Under the pieces are notes generated by a model that was given only the letters and a program-made list of their open reading frames with translations, was not told where the DNA came from and did no database searches. A program made the translations under genes and the position numbers. Shown here one piece after another: positions 11,394-21,371 of a DNA stretch of 64,000 bases. Source of the DNA: an uncultured Desulfuromonas sp. Its GTDB lineage: Bacteria; Desulfobacterota; Desulfuromonadia; Desulfuromonadales; Desulfuromonadaceae. Position 1 is the stretch's first letter. Every line of letters begins with the position of its first letter. Where the stretch lies: positions 3,641,001-3,705,000 of the forward strand of contig NZ_OY787469.1 in the NCBI RefSeq assembly GCF_963678835.1, given 5' to 3'.

Positions 11394-11501
11394 TGGCATG
11401 TTTGACAGGTTGAAAAACGTGTCAACGCGATCTATGTGATCAAGTGACGAGCCCAGACAGACAACGGCTTGCCATAAAATACTTTTTGGGAGGAACAACC
11501 C

Positions 11502-13292
11502 TTGAACGACGCACTCGGAAACTGGAAAAGAACCCATTATTGTGGGGATATCAGCAGCGCGGACATCGGCAATGAAGTCTGCCTGATGGGCTGGGTTCAA
11601 CGTCGCCGTGACCACGGTGGACTGATTTTTATCGACCTGCGCGACCGCGAAGGCATCGCCCAACTGGCTCTCGACCCGGATCGCGATCCGGAAGCCCATG
11701 AAAAGGCCGACAAAGTACGCAACGAGTATGTCGTCGCGGTTAAGGGCACGATCTCTCCGCGCCCCGAGGGCACGGTCAACCCGAAGATGAAAACCGGTGA
11801 AGTTGAGGTGGAAGTCAGCGAACTGCGCATTCTCAACGTGTCCAAAACACCACCGTTCATGCTCGATGACCATGTGGATGTCGCTGAAAACATCCGCCTC
11901 AAACACCGCTACCTCGACCTGCGCCGTCCGGCTCTGCAGAAAAATATGATCCTGCGTCACAAGGTCACCCGCACCGTGCGCAGCTATCTCGACGAGCAGG
12001 GTTTCCTCGAGATCGAAACACCGGTACTCACGAAAAGCACCCCGGAAGGCGCCCGCGATTATCTGGTCCCGAGCCGCGTTAACAGCGGACAATTTTTTGC
12101 ATTGCCGCAAAGTCCGCAGTTATTCAAACAGCTGTTGATGGTATCCGGCTACGACCGCTACTGCCAGATCGTCAAGTGTTTCCGTGATGAAGACTTGCGT
12201 GCCGACCGACAGCCGGAATTCACCCAGATTGACTGCGAAATGAGTTTTGTCGACACCGATGACGTCATGACCATCATGGAGAACATGATTGCCCGCGTCT
12301 TCAAAGAAGCCATTGGTGTCGATGTCGCCGCTCCCATGGCGCGCATGACCTATGCCGAAGCCATGGATCGCTTTGGCGTCGACAACCCGGACCTGCGTTT
12401 CGGCCTGGAGCTGACCGAACTGTCCTCAATTGTCGACGGTTGCGGGTTCAAAGTCTTTGCCGATGCGGTGAAAAACGGCGGCATGGTCAAGGCCATTAAT
12501 GCCAAAGGGTGTGCAACGTTCTCACGCAAAGATCTCGACGCTCTGACCGACTTCGTTAAAATTTACGGTGCAAAAGGGCTGGCCTGGGTCAAGATGACCG
12601 AAGACGGCTGGCAGTCCCCCATCGCCAAATTTTTCACACCTGAAGAGCTGGAAAAAATCAACCAGGCCCTCGATGCCCAGGTTGGTGACCTGCTGATGTT
12701 CGTTGCCGACAGTGCGACGATCACCAACGAAGCTCTCGGCCGCCTGCGCGGGCACCTCGGTCAGAAACTCGGTCTGGCCAAAAAAGATGATTACCAGTTT
12801 GTCTGGATCACCGACTTCCCGCTGCTTGAATGGGACGGGGAAGCAAAACGCCACGTCGCAGTCCACCATCCGTTTACCGCGCCGCGCGACGAAGACTTTG
12901 CCCTGCTCGACAGCGATCCCGGTAAAGCTTGCGCTAAAGCTTATGACTTGGTACTCAACGGCTCGGAAATCGGCGGCGGCAGTATCCGTATCCACGATCA
13001 AGCCATCCAGAGCAAAATGTTTGAACTGCTCGGCATTGGCGAAGAAGAAGCACAGGAAAAATTTGGCTTCTTGCTGGACGCACTGGAATACGGGGCACCA
13101 CCCCACGGTGGTCTGGCCTTCGGCCTAGACCGTCTGGTGATGATCCTGACCGGCTCCGATTCCATCCGCGACGTTATTGCTTTCCCCAAAACCCAGAAGG
13201 CCACCTGCCTGCTGTCCGGGGCTCCGGGCGAAGTCGACGACAAGCAGCTTCAGGAACTGTCCATTCGTTTGCGTACGCGCAAAAAAGAGTAA
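11502..13292 (+). CDS. aspS: Aspartyl-tRNA synthetase
   Basis: Class II synthetase charging tRNA-Asp. 596 residues, the bacterial long form with OB-fold anticodon domain (about 15-105), catalytic core with [18 protein letters not shown] (motif 2) and [12 protein letters not shown] (motif 3), and the bacterial GAD insertion between them. TTG start at 11502, chosen for its GGGAGG site eight bases ahead; no ATG alternative fits the conserved N-terminus. Whether it also charges tRNA-Asn cannot be decided from this window. Confidence 0.96.
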   Translation: MNDALGNWKRTHYCGDISSADIGNEVCLMGWVQRRRDHGGLIFIDLRDREGIAQLALDPDRDPEAHEKADKVRNEYVVAVKGTISPRPEGTVNPKMKTGEVEVEVSELRILNVSKTPPFMLDDHVDVAENIRLKHRYLDLRRPALQKNMILRHKVTRTVRSYLDEQGFLEIETPVLTKSTPEGARDYLVPSRVNSGQFFALPQSPQLFKQLLMVSGYDRYCQIVKCFRDEDLRADRQPEFTQIDCEMSFVDTDDVMTIMENMIARVFKEAIGVDVAAPMARMTYAEAMDRFGVDNPDLRFGLELTELSSIVDGCGFKVFADAVKNGGMVKAINAKGCATFSRKDLDALTDFVKIYGAKGLAWVKMTEDGWQSPIAKFFTPEELEKINQALDAQVGDLLMFVADSATITNEALGRLRGHLGQKLGLAKKDDYQFVWITDFPLLEWDGEAKRHVAVHHPFTAPRDEDFALLDSDPGKACAKAYDLVLNGSEIGGGSIRIHDQAIQSKMFELLGIGEEEAQEKFGFLLDALEYGAPPHGGLAFGLDRLVMILTGSDSIRDVIAFPKTQKATCLLSGAPGEVDDKQLQELSIRLRTRKKE

Positions 13293-13340
13293 CCGACCTG
13301 GCATCCGTTTGCGGAGGCCAGATTCCCTCAAGGCGTTTCG

Positions 13341-14051
13341 ATGAACTTATTTTATCGTGTGCTGATGATTGTTCTGTGTACAGCCGGTCTTCTGACCGGC
13401 TGTAGCAGCAGTCAGCCGGTCGAACTCCATCTCGCCCGTCAAGCCGTCGAGATGGCACGCAACGAGGGCGCGCAAAGCTATGCTTCAGCTGAGCTGGACC
13501 AAGCTGCCGGCGCGTTGCAGCAAGGGGAGCGCCTGCTCAACAATGGCCAGAATGAGAAAGCAGTCGCCACCCTGCAACAAGCTACCCAATGGGCGATCAC
13601 GGCCAAAAGCAAAGCCCGGAGTCAACGTCAGACGATTCAACAGTACGCCAGCCAATGTGAGGCATTAAAAGCTGAACAACGCCTGTCCTCATTGCATAAA
13701 CAGCTCAAAACGTCACAGGATCAACTGCCGGTAATCGCCCCTGCGCCACCTCAACGCCCTGTTGAAACATCACCAGATCCGAAACTCCCAATCTCTGAAC
13801 CTCAACCGACGGCAGCTGTCACGGAATATCGTGTCGGCTCCGGCGAGAACCTATATTCCATCGCGGCACGAACGTCGATTTACGGCGAAGGCCTGCTCTG
13901 GCCCTTGCTGTATCGCGCCAATCGCGACCAGATCAAAGACCCTCAACAAATTTTTCCAGGCCAGATTCTCAGCGTCCCCCGCAACCACACGGACGAGGAA
14001 CGTAAATCTGCCCGTGAAACTGCACGCCGCTCAGGGATTTTTCTCCCGTAG
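13341..14051 (+). CDS. LysM-domain lipoprotein with N-terminal helical repeat region
   Basis: Predicted periplasmic lipoprotein that could bind peptidoglycan. 236 residues: lipoprotein signal ending LLTGC (Cys21), an alanine/glutamine-rich helical region of DUF4398 type (about 28-115: ARQAVEMARNEGAQSYASAE), a proline-rich linker (128-160), and a C-terminal LysM domain (about 160-215: YRVGSGENLYSIA, then IFPGQILSVPR). Follows aspS by 48 bases. The DUF4398-LysM architecture is familiar from delta-proteobacteria, but its specific job is unknown. Confidence 0.85.
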   Translation: MNLFYRVLMIVLCTAGLLTGCSSSQPVELHLARQAVEMARNEGAQSYASAELDQAAGALQQGERLLNNGQNEKAVATLQQATQWAITAKSKARSQRQTIQQYASQCEALKAEQRLSSLHKQLKTSQDQLPVIAPAPPQRPVETSPDPKLPISEPQPTAAVTEYRVGSGENLYSIAARTSIYGEGLLWPLLYRANRDQIKDPQQIFPGQILSVPRNHTDEERKSARETARRSGIFLP

Positions 14052-14099
14052 GACAATAACTTTTCGCCTTGCATCCACGAAAGGGCATGGTAATTTTTC

Positions 14100-14132
14100 T
14101 TGACAGCAATCGGGGTTTTGCATACTGTATAC
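14100..14132 (+). promoter_or_regulatory. mdh promoter with operator-like TGTATAC
   Basis: TTGACA (14100-14105), a 17-base spacer and TACTGT (14123-14128) form a good sigma-70 promoter about 155 bases before mdh. The motif TGTATAC (14126-14132) overlaps the -10 box. The same motif overlaps the korA -10 box, suggesting a common regulator. Confidence 0.6.
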
Positions 14133-14170
14133 GTCGCTTATAGTATAGACTCCGAATCGTTTTATGGAGT

Positions 14171-14249
14171 GGTCCGGACCGAAAAACAATCGCTTGCTTT
14201 TCAATCATTTCGGACACATATTTCCGCGTTCCGGGGCGACACGTGTCGC
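14171..14249 (+). other. mdh 5' leader with two perfect palindromes
   Basis: The predicted leader of about 155 bases contains GGTCCGGACC (14171-14180) and GCGACACGTGTCGC (14236-14249), plus complementary TCCGAA/TTCGGA stretches that could fold around the first. These may be protein sites or RNA structure; I do not recognise a known riboswitch. Confidence 0.4.
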
Positions 14250-14288
14250 TTCGGGTTTTATTCATTTATTTGATTGGAGGAGAGACAC

Positions 14289-15278
14289 ATGGCACGAGCT
14301 AAGATTTCATTGATCGGTGGTGGTCAAATTGGTGGCGTTCTGGCACAGCTGTGCGCACTGCGTGAGCTGGGTGACGTTGTACTGTTTGACATCGTCGAAA
14401 ACATGCCTCAAGGCAAAATGCTCGACATCGCTGAGGTTGCCCGCGTTGATCAATTTGACGTTGATCTGAAGGGTACCAACAGCTACGCTGACATCGCTGG
14501 TTCCGATGTCGTTATCGTTACCGCAGGCCTGCCCCGCAAACCGGGCATGAGCCGTGATGACCTGCTCGGCGTTAATGCCAAAATCATGAAGCAGGTTGCT
14601 GAAGGCATCAAAGAGTACGCTCCTGAATCTTTCGTCATCATCATCTCTAACCCTCTGGACGCCATGGTTACCCTGTGCCAGAAGGTTACCGGTTTCCCGC
14701 CTGAGCGCGTTATGGGTCAGGCTGGCGTTCTCGACTCCAACCGTTTCTGCTCCTTCATCGCTTGGGAACTGGGCGTTTCCGTACGTGACGTCAATGCTAT
14801 GGTTCTCGGCGGCCACGGCGACACCATGGTTCCCATCGTACGTTATGCCAACGTCAATGGTGTTCCCGTTATGGAACAGCTGATCCGCAAGTACGGTAAC
14901 GAAGCCAAGGCACAAGAAGTGATGACTGCCATGGTAGAGCGCACCAAAGCTGCCGGCGGCGAAGTTGTTAAACTGCTCGGCAACGGTTCCGCATTCTACA
15001 GCCCGGCATCTTCCGCCATCGCCATGGCAGAAGCGATCCTGCGTGACCAGAAGCGCGTTCTGCCTACCTGCGCTCTGCTCAAAGGCGAGTTCGGTGTTGA
15101 CAACTACTATGTTGGCGTACCTTGCATTATGGGTGCCGGCGGCATCGAAGGCATCATGGAATTCGAACTGGACGCTGAAGAGCAAGCCCTGTTCGACAAC
15201 TCTGTTGCCGCCGTTAAAGGCTTGATTGATGAGCTGCCGACCATCCTGCCCGACATGGCAGATATCCTGAACAGCTAA
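14289..15278 (+). CDS. mdh: Malate dehydrogenase
   Basis: LDH-type NAD malate dehydrogenase of the TCA cycle. 329 residues from ATG 14289 (GGAGGAG just ahead; an in-frame TTG at 14274 lies inside that site and is rejected). Rossmann motif [10 protein letters not shown], substrate arginines in [12 protein letters not shown], and catalytic histidine in [10 protein letters not shown] are all visible. Codon use is strongly biased to GTT, GCT and CGT compared with neighbours, as expected for a highly expressed central enzyme. Own promoter and terminator. Confidence 0.97.
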   Translation: MARAKISLIGGGQIGGVLAQLCALRELGDVVLFDIVENMPQGKMLDIAEVARVDQFDVDLKGTNSYADIAGSDVVIVTAGLPRKPGMSRDDLLGVNAKIMKQVAEGIKEYAPESFVIIISNPLDAMVTLCQKVTGFPPERVMGQAGVLDSNRFCSFIAWELGVSVRDVNAMVLGGHGDTMVPIVRYANVNGVPVMEQLIRKYGNEAKAQEVMTAMVERTKAAGGEVVKLLGNGSAFYSPASSAIAMAEAILRDQKRVLPTCALLKGEFGVDNYYVGVPCIMGAGGIEGIMEFELDAEEQALFDNSVAAVKGLIDELPTILPDMADILNS

Positions 15279-15304
15279 TCAACTCAACCAAAGTTGACTC
15301 AACC

Positions 15305-15340
15305 CAACAAGGGCAATGGCAACATTGCCCTTGTTGCTTT
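15305..15340 (+). terminator. Hairpin terminator after mdh
   Basis: A perfect 14-base stem (15305-15318 with 15323-15336) with a GCAA tetraloop is followed by CTTTG. The stem is strong but the T-run short, so some read-through towards korA is possible. Confidence 0.75.
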
Positions 15341-15460
15341 GTCAGTGTCTGAGAGCATAAGGACTTTCTTAAAATCCCTCTCCTTTTTTACACTCCCTAA
15401 CACTGTTTTAGCCTAACTCAACGGATGTGATATTTTATTTCATCTCACGCATCTCTGTGC

Positions 15461-15503
15461 TTGCACATTGTATATTGCATATTGTATACAATTGGTGTAT
15501 ACA
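15461..15503 (+). promoter_or_regulatory. korAB promoter with two TGTATACA sites
   Basis: TTGCAC (15461-15466) and TATACA (15485-15490), 18 bases apart, about 95 bases before korA. The palindrome TGTATACA occurs at 15483-15490, overlapping the -10 box, and again at 15496-15503 near the predicted start of transcription, 13 bases apart. This looks like a repressor operator. The leader also has GATGTTT/AAACATC arms (15524-15566) followed by a short T-run. Confidence 0.55.
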
Positions 15504-15587
15504 GTTTGCGACGAGCAAATGACGATGTTTGATTGCTGTAAGCGCAGCATAATTTCTTAAAACATCTCTTTTTACACAGGAGACAGT

Positions 15588-17456
15588 ATGGCAGAGAACG
15601 CAAAACTCACGAGTGCTGAGCAAATTGTCGTGAAATTCACCGGTGACTCCGGTGACGGCATGCAGCTCATCGGTAATCAGCTTACCGCCCTGGCAGCATT
15701 GGACGGTAATGATGTTAACTCCCTTCCCGACTATCCTTCAGAAATCCGTGCCCCGACCGGTACTATCGCGGGTGTTTCTGGTTTCCAAATGTGCTTGGGC
15801 GATCACAAAATCTACACGGCTGGTGACGCTCCTGACGTTCTGGTCGCGTTTAACCCTGCTGCGGTTAAACACAGTGCCAAATTCGTCAAACCCGGCGGGA
15901 TGATCATCACCAACTCCGACTCTTTCACTGAGAAAGCGTTGACTAAAGTTGGCTATGAAAGCAACCCCCTCGAAGACAAATCTCTCGATGGTTACGACGT
16001 TAAGGCCATTCCGATGTTCACTCTGGTGCGTGAAGCACTGGCGGACATGGATATGCCTAACGCGGCTAAGGACCGTTGTAAAAACTTCTTCACCATGGGT
16101 GTTCTGTGCTGGCTGTTCAACAAGACTCCTCAGCTGGTTCTTGACTTCATTCAGGAAAAATTTGGCCCTAACGCCAAGAAGCCTAAGCTGCAAATTGCTG
16201 AAGCCAACACCAAGGCGTTCAAAGCTGGCCTGAACTATGGTGAAACCACCATCATGTTCCAAGAGCGCTATGACCTTGGTGCCGCTCAGATTGAAAAAGG
16301 TCTCTACCGTAACATCACCGGTAATGACGCCGCCGCTTTGGCGATTGCCGCTGCTGGTGCTAAATCGGGTCTGCAATCCTTCATCGGTTCTTACCCCATC
16401 ACCCCGGCAACCGACCTGCTGCACTACGCTTCTGAATTCAAAGACCTCGACCTCGTTACCATGCAGATGGAAGACGAAATCGCGGGTATCTGCTGTGCCA
16501 TCGGCGCTGCTTACGCTGGCAACCTGGCTTTCACCACGACTTCCGGTCCTGGTCTGGCGCTGAAAACTGAAGCTGCAGGTCTGGCTCTGATCCTGGAACT
16601 GCCTTTGGTTATCGTTAACGTTCAGCGTGGCGGCCCCTGTACTGGTCTGCCGACCAAAACCGAGCAATCTGACCTGCTGCAAGCCATGTTCGGCCGCAAC
16701 GGCGACAGCTATATGCCGATCATCGCGGCCAACAGCCCGGCAGACTGCTTTGACGCAACCTTCCAAGGCGCTAAAATTGCTTTGAAATACCGTACTCCGG
16801 TTATCGTCCTGACTGACGGCTACATCGGTCAGGGTAGCTGTCCTTGGAAAGTTCCTACCCTGGATGAGCTGGAGGACCTGCGTCCTTACGTCAACCTGTG
16901 GAAGCCGGAAGATCATCCTGGTGAGACCTACATGTCTTACAAGCGTGATCCCGAGACTCTGGCACGTGACTGGGCTATCCCCGGGACCAAAGGGTGCCAG
17001 CACCGTATCGGTTCTTTGGAGAAAAACGAGTCCGGCGCTGTTAGCCATGACCCGATGAACCACCAGAAAATGACTGAAATCCGTAAAGCCAAAGTTGACA
17101 ACCTGGCCGCTGTACTGCCTGAGGCAGAGATCAACGGTGCTGATTCAGGTAAAGTTCTGGTTATCAGCTGGGGTGGTACTTATGGCGCGGTTAAAGGCGC
17201 GGTTGACCGTCTCATCGCTGACGGCAAATCGGTTTCCGGTGTTAACCTGCGTTGGGTATGGCCGTTCCCGCCGAATCTGGGCGACATCATCAGCCGTTTC
17301 GACAAGGTCCTGGCTCCTGAGCTCAACATGGGCCAACTGAGCCTGCTGCTGCGCGCCAAGTTCCTGGTTGACGTACAATCTCTCTCCAAGGTTCAGGGCG
17401 ACCCGTTCCGCGAGTACGAGGTTATCGACAAAGTCAACGAAATGTTAGGAGAATAA
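15588..17456 (+). CDS. korA: 2-oxoglutarate:ferredoxin oxidoreductase, fused gamma-alpha subunit
   Basis: With KorB it converts 2-oxoglutarate and CoA to succinyl-CoA, reducing ferredoxin (or runs in reverse). 622 residues: gamma domain at about 10-195 (FTGDSGDGMQLIGNQ, SEIRAPTGT) fused to the alpha domain from about 215 (GSYPITPATDLLHY, TTSGPGLALKTE, ITNSDS-type loops in the gamma part). ATG has AGGAG ahead. Codon bias matches mdh and icd. Separated from korB by three bases. Other 2-oxoacid substrates are possible, but TCA neighbours favour 2-oxoglutarate. Confidence 0.92.
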   Translation: MAENAKLTSAEQIVVKFTGDSGDGMQLIGNQLTALAALDGNDVNSLPDYPSEIRAPTGTIAGVSGFQMCLGDHKIYTAGDAPDVLVAFNPAAVKHSAKFVKPGGMIITNSDSFTEKALTKVGYESNPLEDKSLDGYDVKAIPMFTLVREALADMDMPNAAKDRCKNFFTMGVLCWLFNKTPQLVLDFIQEKFGPNAKKPKLQIAEANTKAFKAGLNYGETTIMFQERYDLGAAQIEKGLYRNITGNDAAALAIAAAGAKSGLQSFIGSYPITPATDLLHYASEFKDLDLVTMQMEDEIAGICCAIGAAYAGNLAFTTTSGPGLALKTEAAGLALILELPLVIVNVQRGGPCTGLPTKTEQSDLLQAMFGRNGDSYMPIIAANSPADCFDATFQGAKIALKYRTPVIVLTDGYIGQGSCPWKVPTLDELEDLRPYVNLWKPEDHPGETYMSYKRDPETLARDWAIPGTKGCQHRIGSLEKNESGAVSHDPMNHQKMTEIRKAKVDNLAAVLPEAEINGADSGKVLVISWGGTYGAVKGAVDRLIADGKSVSGVNLRWVWPFPPNLGDIISRFDKVLAPELNMGQLSLLLRAKFLVDVQSLSKVQGDPFREYEVIDKVNEMLGE

Positions 17457-17459
17457 ATC

Positions 17460-18455
17460 ATGGCAGAACTGACTAAAAAAGATTTCGCCTCCGCTGCTGA
17501 GGTTAAGTGGTGCCCGGGTTGTGGTGACTACGCCATTATGAACGCTGTCCGCGCGGGCATGGTTGCCGCTGGCAAGCCCCGCGACGAAGTGGCTATCGTT
17601 TCCGGTATCGGTTGCTCCAGCCGTTTCCCTTACTACATGGAAACTTATGGTCTGCACACCATCCACGGTCGTGCCGCTGCCATCGCTTCCGGTGTTAAAG
17701 TTGGCAACCCTAAGCTCGACGTCTGGGTTATTTCCGGTGACGGTGACTCCACCGCAATCGGCGGTAACCACTTCATGCACGCAATTCGTCGTAACATCAA
17801 CCTGAATTACGTCATGATCAACAACAAGATCTACGGCCTGACCAAAGGTCAATACTCTCCGACTTCGGAGATGGGCCAGATCTCAAAAACCACGCCTTAC
17901 GGTGTTATCGATTACCCGATGACTCCTCTGAAAGTGGCAATGGGTCTTGGTGCAACGTTTGTTGCCCGTGGCCTGGACGCTCAAATGAAGCTGTCTGAAG
18001 AGATCTGCAAACGTGGCGCAATGCACAAAGGTTTCAGCATGATGGAAATCTTTGCCAACTGCATCATCTACAATGATGGCGCACACAGCAAACTGACAGA
18101 CAAAGAAACCGGTGCTGACTTCTACATCATCCTTAAAGATGGTGAAAAAATGATCTTTGGTACAGAGAGCCAGTACTGCCTGGTTCAAGATGGCTTCAAG
18201 ATCAAAGCAGCCAAAGTGGCTGACGTTGCTGAATCCGACATTCTGGTTCACGACGAGAAAAACGCTGAAGTTGCTGCACTGCTGGCGACCATGCGTCCCG
18301 ATGCTAACCTGCCTCTGGCACTGGGCATCATCTTTGCTGACGACAGCAAAAAGACCTACGACGACATGGTTTACGAGCAAGTTGCTGGTGTTAAAGCCAA
18401 GCGCGGCCGCACGGTTGACCAAGTTATGCAAGAAGGTCACACCTGGACGGTTTAA
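17460..18455 (+). CDS. korB: 2-oxoglutarate:ferredoxin oxidoreductase, beta subunit
   Basis: Thiamine-diphosphate-binding subunit of the KorAB complex. 331 residues. WCPGCGDYAIMNAV supplies the first conserved Cys pair, SGIGCSSRFPYY follows, and the ThDP/Mg motif is GDGDSTAIGGNHFMHA with NNKIYGLTKGQ. Translationally close to korA (stop, three bases, ATG) and ended by a strong terminator. No separate delta ferredoxin subunit lies beside it, so the complex is the two-subunit form. Confidence 0.94.
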   Translation: MAELTKKDFASAAEVKWCPGCGDYAIMNAVRAGMVAAGKPRDEVAIVSGIGCSSRFPYYMETYGLHTIHGRAAAIASGVKVGNPKLDVWVISGDGDSTAIGGNHFMHAIRRNINLNYVMINNKIYGLTKGQYSPTSEMGQISKTTPYGVIDYPMTPLKVAMGLGATFVARGLDAQMKLSEEICKRGAMHKGFSMMEIFANCIIYNDGAHSKLTDKETGADFYIILKDGEKMIFGTESQYCLVQDGFKIKAAKVADVAESDILVHDEKNAEVAALLATMRPDANLPLALGIIFADDSKKTYDDMVYEQVAGVKAKRGRTVDQVMQEGHTWTV

Positions 18456-18485
18456 TCACCGCTCCACCTGTAACACGCACAACCC

Positions 18486-18518
18486 GCCCGGAGGATTCAC
18501 ATCCTCCGGGCCGTTTTA
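18486..18518 (+). terminator. Intrinsic terminator after korB
   Basis: An 11-base GC-rich stem (18486-18496 with 18501-18511), TCAC loop, then CGTTTT. Ends the korAB transcript. Confidence 0.85.
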
Positions 18519-18661
18519 ACATATATCCATGGAAGATTGCTGGACATGTCAGGCTTCTGGGATGTTTGACGGCATTTTTGCCAGCCCCATGAACCCTACC
18601 TGTCCCTGCACACTCACCAACGACTCATCTTGCAGTATCGCTTGATAATTTATGGCGATGC

Positions 18662-18708
18662 TTATACAGCGCTCATCCGATAATGGTTTATTTCGGTGAG
18701 CATATGCT
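18662..18708 (+). promoter_or_regulatory. icd upstream regulatory stretch
   Basis: The 310-base korB-icd gap holds the korB terminator and then about 245 bases before icd. TTATACA (18662-18668) resembles the TGTATACA sites of mdh and korA, and AGCATATGCT (18699-18708) is a perfect palindrome. A TTGATA sits upstream but spacing to a -10 box is poor, so the promoter itself is not assigned. Confidence 0.3.
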
Positions 18709-18765
18709 GAGTTACTGCACGTAATAGAGATTGAGCGTTACGGTATTCACCACTAAGGAGAGATC

Positions 18766-20988
18766 ATGTCCACGATTATCTGGTCAGAAATTGATGAAGC
18801 ACCGGCATTAGCAACGTATGCATTGCTGCCTATCGTCCAAAAGTTCCTCAAAGGGTCAGGTGTTGATGTTGAAACACGCGACATCTCCCTTTCTGGGCGT
18901 ATTCTTGCTAATTTCCCCGAAAAGCTGAAAGATGAGCAAAAAGTTGCTGACTACTTGGCGCAATTGGGTGAGCTAACTCAGGATCCTTCGGCAAACATCA
19001 TCAAGCTGCCGAACGTCAGCGCGTCAATTCCTCAGCTGCAAGCGGCCATCAAGGAGTTGCAGGACAAAGGCTACGATGTTCCTGACTATCCTGAAGAGCC
19101 TAAGAACGATGCGGAAAAAGAGCTGCAAGCGCGTTACTCCAAGTGCCTGGGCAGTGCGGTTAACCCGGTACTGCGTGAAGGTAACTCCGATCGTCGCTCT
19201 GCTGCTTCCGTTAAAAAATTCGCCCAGAAAAATCCTCATCGCATGATGAAAGACTGGCCTGCTGACTCAAAAACTCGCGTAGCGCACATGAGCGCCAACG
19301 ATTTTTATGCCAGTGAGACGTCTGTCACTCTCGACAAAGATACGACCCTTACTTATAAATTCGTCGGTAATGATGGTAGTGAGCAAGTTCTGAAAGAAAA
19401 ACTGCCCGTCCTGGCGGGTGAAGTTGTTGATTCCTCTTCCATGAGCATGGCTGCAGTTCGTGAGTTTTTTGCTCAGCAGATTGAAGAAGCCAAAAAAGAC
19501 GGCGTTCTGCTGTCTCTGCACATGAAGGCAACCATGATGAAGATCTCTGACCCGTACATCTTCGGTCAGTGCGTTAAAGTCTTCTACAAAGATGTTTTTG
19601 AAAAATATGGTTCTGTTTTTGAAGAGATCGGTGTCAACGTCAGCAATGGTTTGGGCGATGTTTATGCGAAGCTCAAGCGCCTGCCCGATGCGCAGCGCGA
19701 AGAGATCGAAGCGGCGATTATGGACGTGTACAAAGACCGTCCTGCTTTGGCCATGGTTGACTCCCGTCGTGGTATCACCAACCTGCATGCACCGAACGAT
19801 GTGATCATTGATGCGTCCATGCCGGTTGTTGTTCGCGACGGCGGCCGCATGTGGAACCTGCAAGACGAACTGCAAGACACCGTTGCCATGATCCCTGATC
19901 GTTGCTATGCCACGATCTACCAAACGGTCATCGAAGATTGCCAGAAAAACGGTCAATTCGACCCGGCCACCATGGGCGCGGTTTCCAACGTTGGTCTCAT
20001 GGCTAAAAAAGCTGAAGAGTACGGTTCTCACGACAAGACCTTCTACTCTCCCGGCGATGGCAAAATTCAGGTGATTGATGATGCTACCGGCAACGTATTG
20101 CTTGAGCAGACCCTCGAAGCCGGCGATGTGTTCCGTTCTTGCCAAACCAAAGACGAGTCGATTCGTGACTGGGTTAAACTGGCGGTATCCCGTGCAAAAG
20201 CCACTGGCGTTCCGACTGTCTTCTGGTTGGATCCCAAGCGTGGCCATGATGCGCAAATCATTGCCAAAGTTGAAACCTACCTCAAAGACCATGACACCAC
20301 CGGTCTGGACATCCGCATCATGACTCCTGACGACGCCATGCAGCTTGCTTGTGATCGCAGCCGCCGTGGTGAAGACACCGTTACCTGCACCGGTAACGCC
20401 CTGCGTGATTACCTCACTGACTTGTTCCCGATTCTGGAACTCGGCACCAGTGCGCGCATGCTTTCCATCGTACCGTTGCTGCAAGGTGGTGGCGTGTTTG
20501 AAACAGGCGCTGGTGGTTCTGCTCCTAAACACGTTGAGCAATTCCTCAAAGAAGGTCACCTGCGTTGGGACTCCTTGGGTGAATACTGCGCTCTGGTTCC
20601 CTCTTTGGAGCACATTGCCAAAACAACCGATAATGCAACGGCTCAACTGTATGCTGAAACTCTGGATGCAGCCGTTACGGATTATCTGCTGAATGAGAAA
20701 GCTCCTTCACGTAAGGTCAATGAGATTGACAATCGTGGTAGCAGCTTCTACGTTGCTCTGTACTGGGCAAAAGCGCTTGCAGCACAAGACAAAAATGCTG
20801 AACTGAAAGCCAAGTTCGCTAAAGTTGCTGCAGATCTTGAAGCCAACGAAGCCAAAATCAACGAAGAGCTTCTGGCGGCTCAAGGTTCACCGGTTGATAT
20901 CGGTGGTTACTACAAACCGGAAGTGGCTAAGGTAAGCGCTGCGATGCGTCCGAGTGCAACTCTGAACGCAATTATCGACGCACTGTAA
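18766..20988 (+). CDS. icd: Isocitrate dehydrogenase (NADP), monomeric type
   Basis: Oxidises isocitrate to 2-oxoglutarate in the TCA cycle. 740 residues, the length of the monomeric IDH-II family, and unlike the 400-residue dimeric enzyme. Signatures: [18 protein letters not shown] at the N-terminus, the substrate region KANPHR-like [10 protein letters not shown] near 150, SDPYIFG around 260, and the C-terminal [17 protein letters not shown] ribosome site six bases ahead. Highly biased codons as in mdh and korAB. Own terminator. Confidence 0.96.
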   Translation: MSTIIWSEIDEAPALATYALLPIVQKFLKGSGVDVETRDISLSGRILANFPEKLKDEQKVADYLAQLGELTQDPSANIIKLPNVSASIPQLQAAIKELQDKGYDVPDYPEEPKNDAEKELQARYSKCLGSAVNPVLREGNSDRRSAASVKKFAQKNPHRMMKDWPADSKTRVAHMSANDFYASETSVTLDKDTTLTYKFVGNDGSEQVLKEKLPVLAGEVVDSSSMSMAAVREFFAQQIEEAKKDGVLLSLHMKATMMKISDPYIFGQCVKVFYKDVFEKYGSVFEEIGVNVSNGLGDVYAKLKRLPDAQREEIEAAIMDVYKDRPALAMVDSRRGITNLHAPNDVIIDASMPVVVRDGGRMWNLQDELQDTVAMIPDRCYATIYQTVIEDCQKNGQFDPATMGAVSNVGLMAKKAEEYGSHDKTFYSPGDGKIQVIDDATGNVLLEQTLEAGDVFRSCQTKDESIRDWVKLAVSRAKATGVPTVFWLDPKRGHDAQIIAKVETYLKDHDTTGLDIRIMTPDDAMQLACDRSRRGEDTVTCTGNALRDYLTDLFPILELGTSARMLSIVPLLQGGGVFETGAGGSAPKHVEQFLKEGHLRWDSLGEYCALVPSLEHIAKTTDNATAQLYAETLDAAVTDYLLNEKAPSRKVNEIDNRGSSFYVALYWAKALAAQDKNAELKAKFAKVAADLEANEAKINEELLAAQGSPVDIGGYYKPEVAKVSAAMRPSATLNAIIDAL

Positions 20989-21015
20989 AATCTTTCCGGT
21001 GACGGAAACTAAAAA

Positions 21016-21048
21016 GCCAAGGTTGCACTTGCAACCTTGGCTTTTTTT
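21016..21048 (+). terminator. Intrinsic terminator after icd
   Basis: A 12-base stem GCCAAGGTTGCA with its complement (21030-21041), two-base loop, followed by seven T and preceded by five A, so it could also work on the opposite strand. Confidence 0.92.
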
Positions 21049-21057
21049 GTGAAAATA

Positions 21058-21361
21058 ACTCGTCCGTTAGCATATTTGAAATTGTACAGTGTAGGAACGG
21101 CTTCAGCCGCGAATTCCCATCATGATAAGGATCAAGGACCAGAACAATTCGCGAATAAATTCGCTCCTACTGGTGGTCACTCCGATGACAAAATTGACTG
21201 TGTTCGGGTACTCGTCCGTCAGCATATTTGAGATTGTACAGTGTAGGAGCGGCTTCAGCCGCGAATTCCCATCATGATAAGGATCAAGGACCAAAACAAT
21301 CCGCGAATAAATTCGCTCCTACAGGTGCTCTTTCCGAGGACAAAATTGAGTGTGTCCGAGC
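21058..21361. repeat. Two tandem 152-base units of a REP-like paired palindrome
   Basis: Units 21058-21209 and 21210-21361 are nearly identical. Each holds two inverted REP-like sites: a GTAGGA(A/G)CGGCTTCAGCC-type site (21091-21113; 21243-21265) and, opposite in orientation, one reading GCGAATAAATTCGCTCCTAC (within 21148-21170; 21300-21322). All have the frame GTAGGAGCG, short palindromic core, CGCG. This resembles bacterial interspersed mosaic elements spread by RAYT transposases; no such gene lies in the window. They occupy the icd/GGDEF-EAL convergent gap and leave no room for a gene. Confidence 0.85.
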
Positions 21362-21371
21362 ACTAGCGGCC

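Noticed and set aside
15738-17063. 441-codon open frame opposite korA
   Set aside because: Antisense by-product of strongly biased codons in korA; no start site or family motif. The same applies to long antisense frames over mreB (2199-2981), mdh (14307-15185) and icd (19267-20646).
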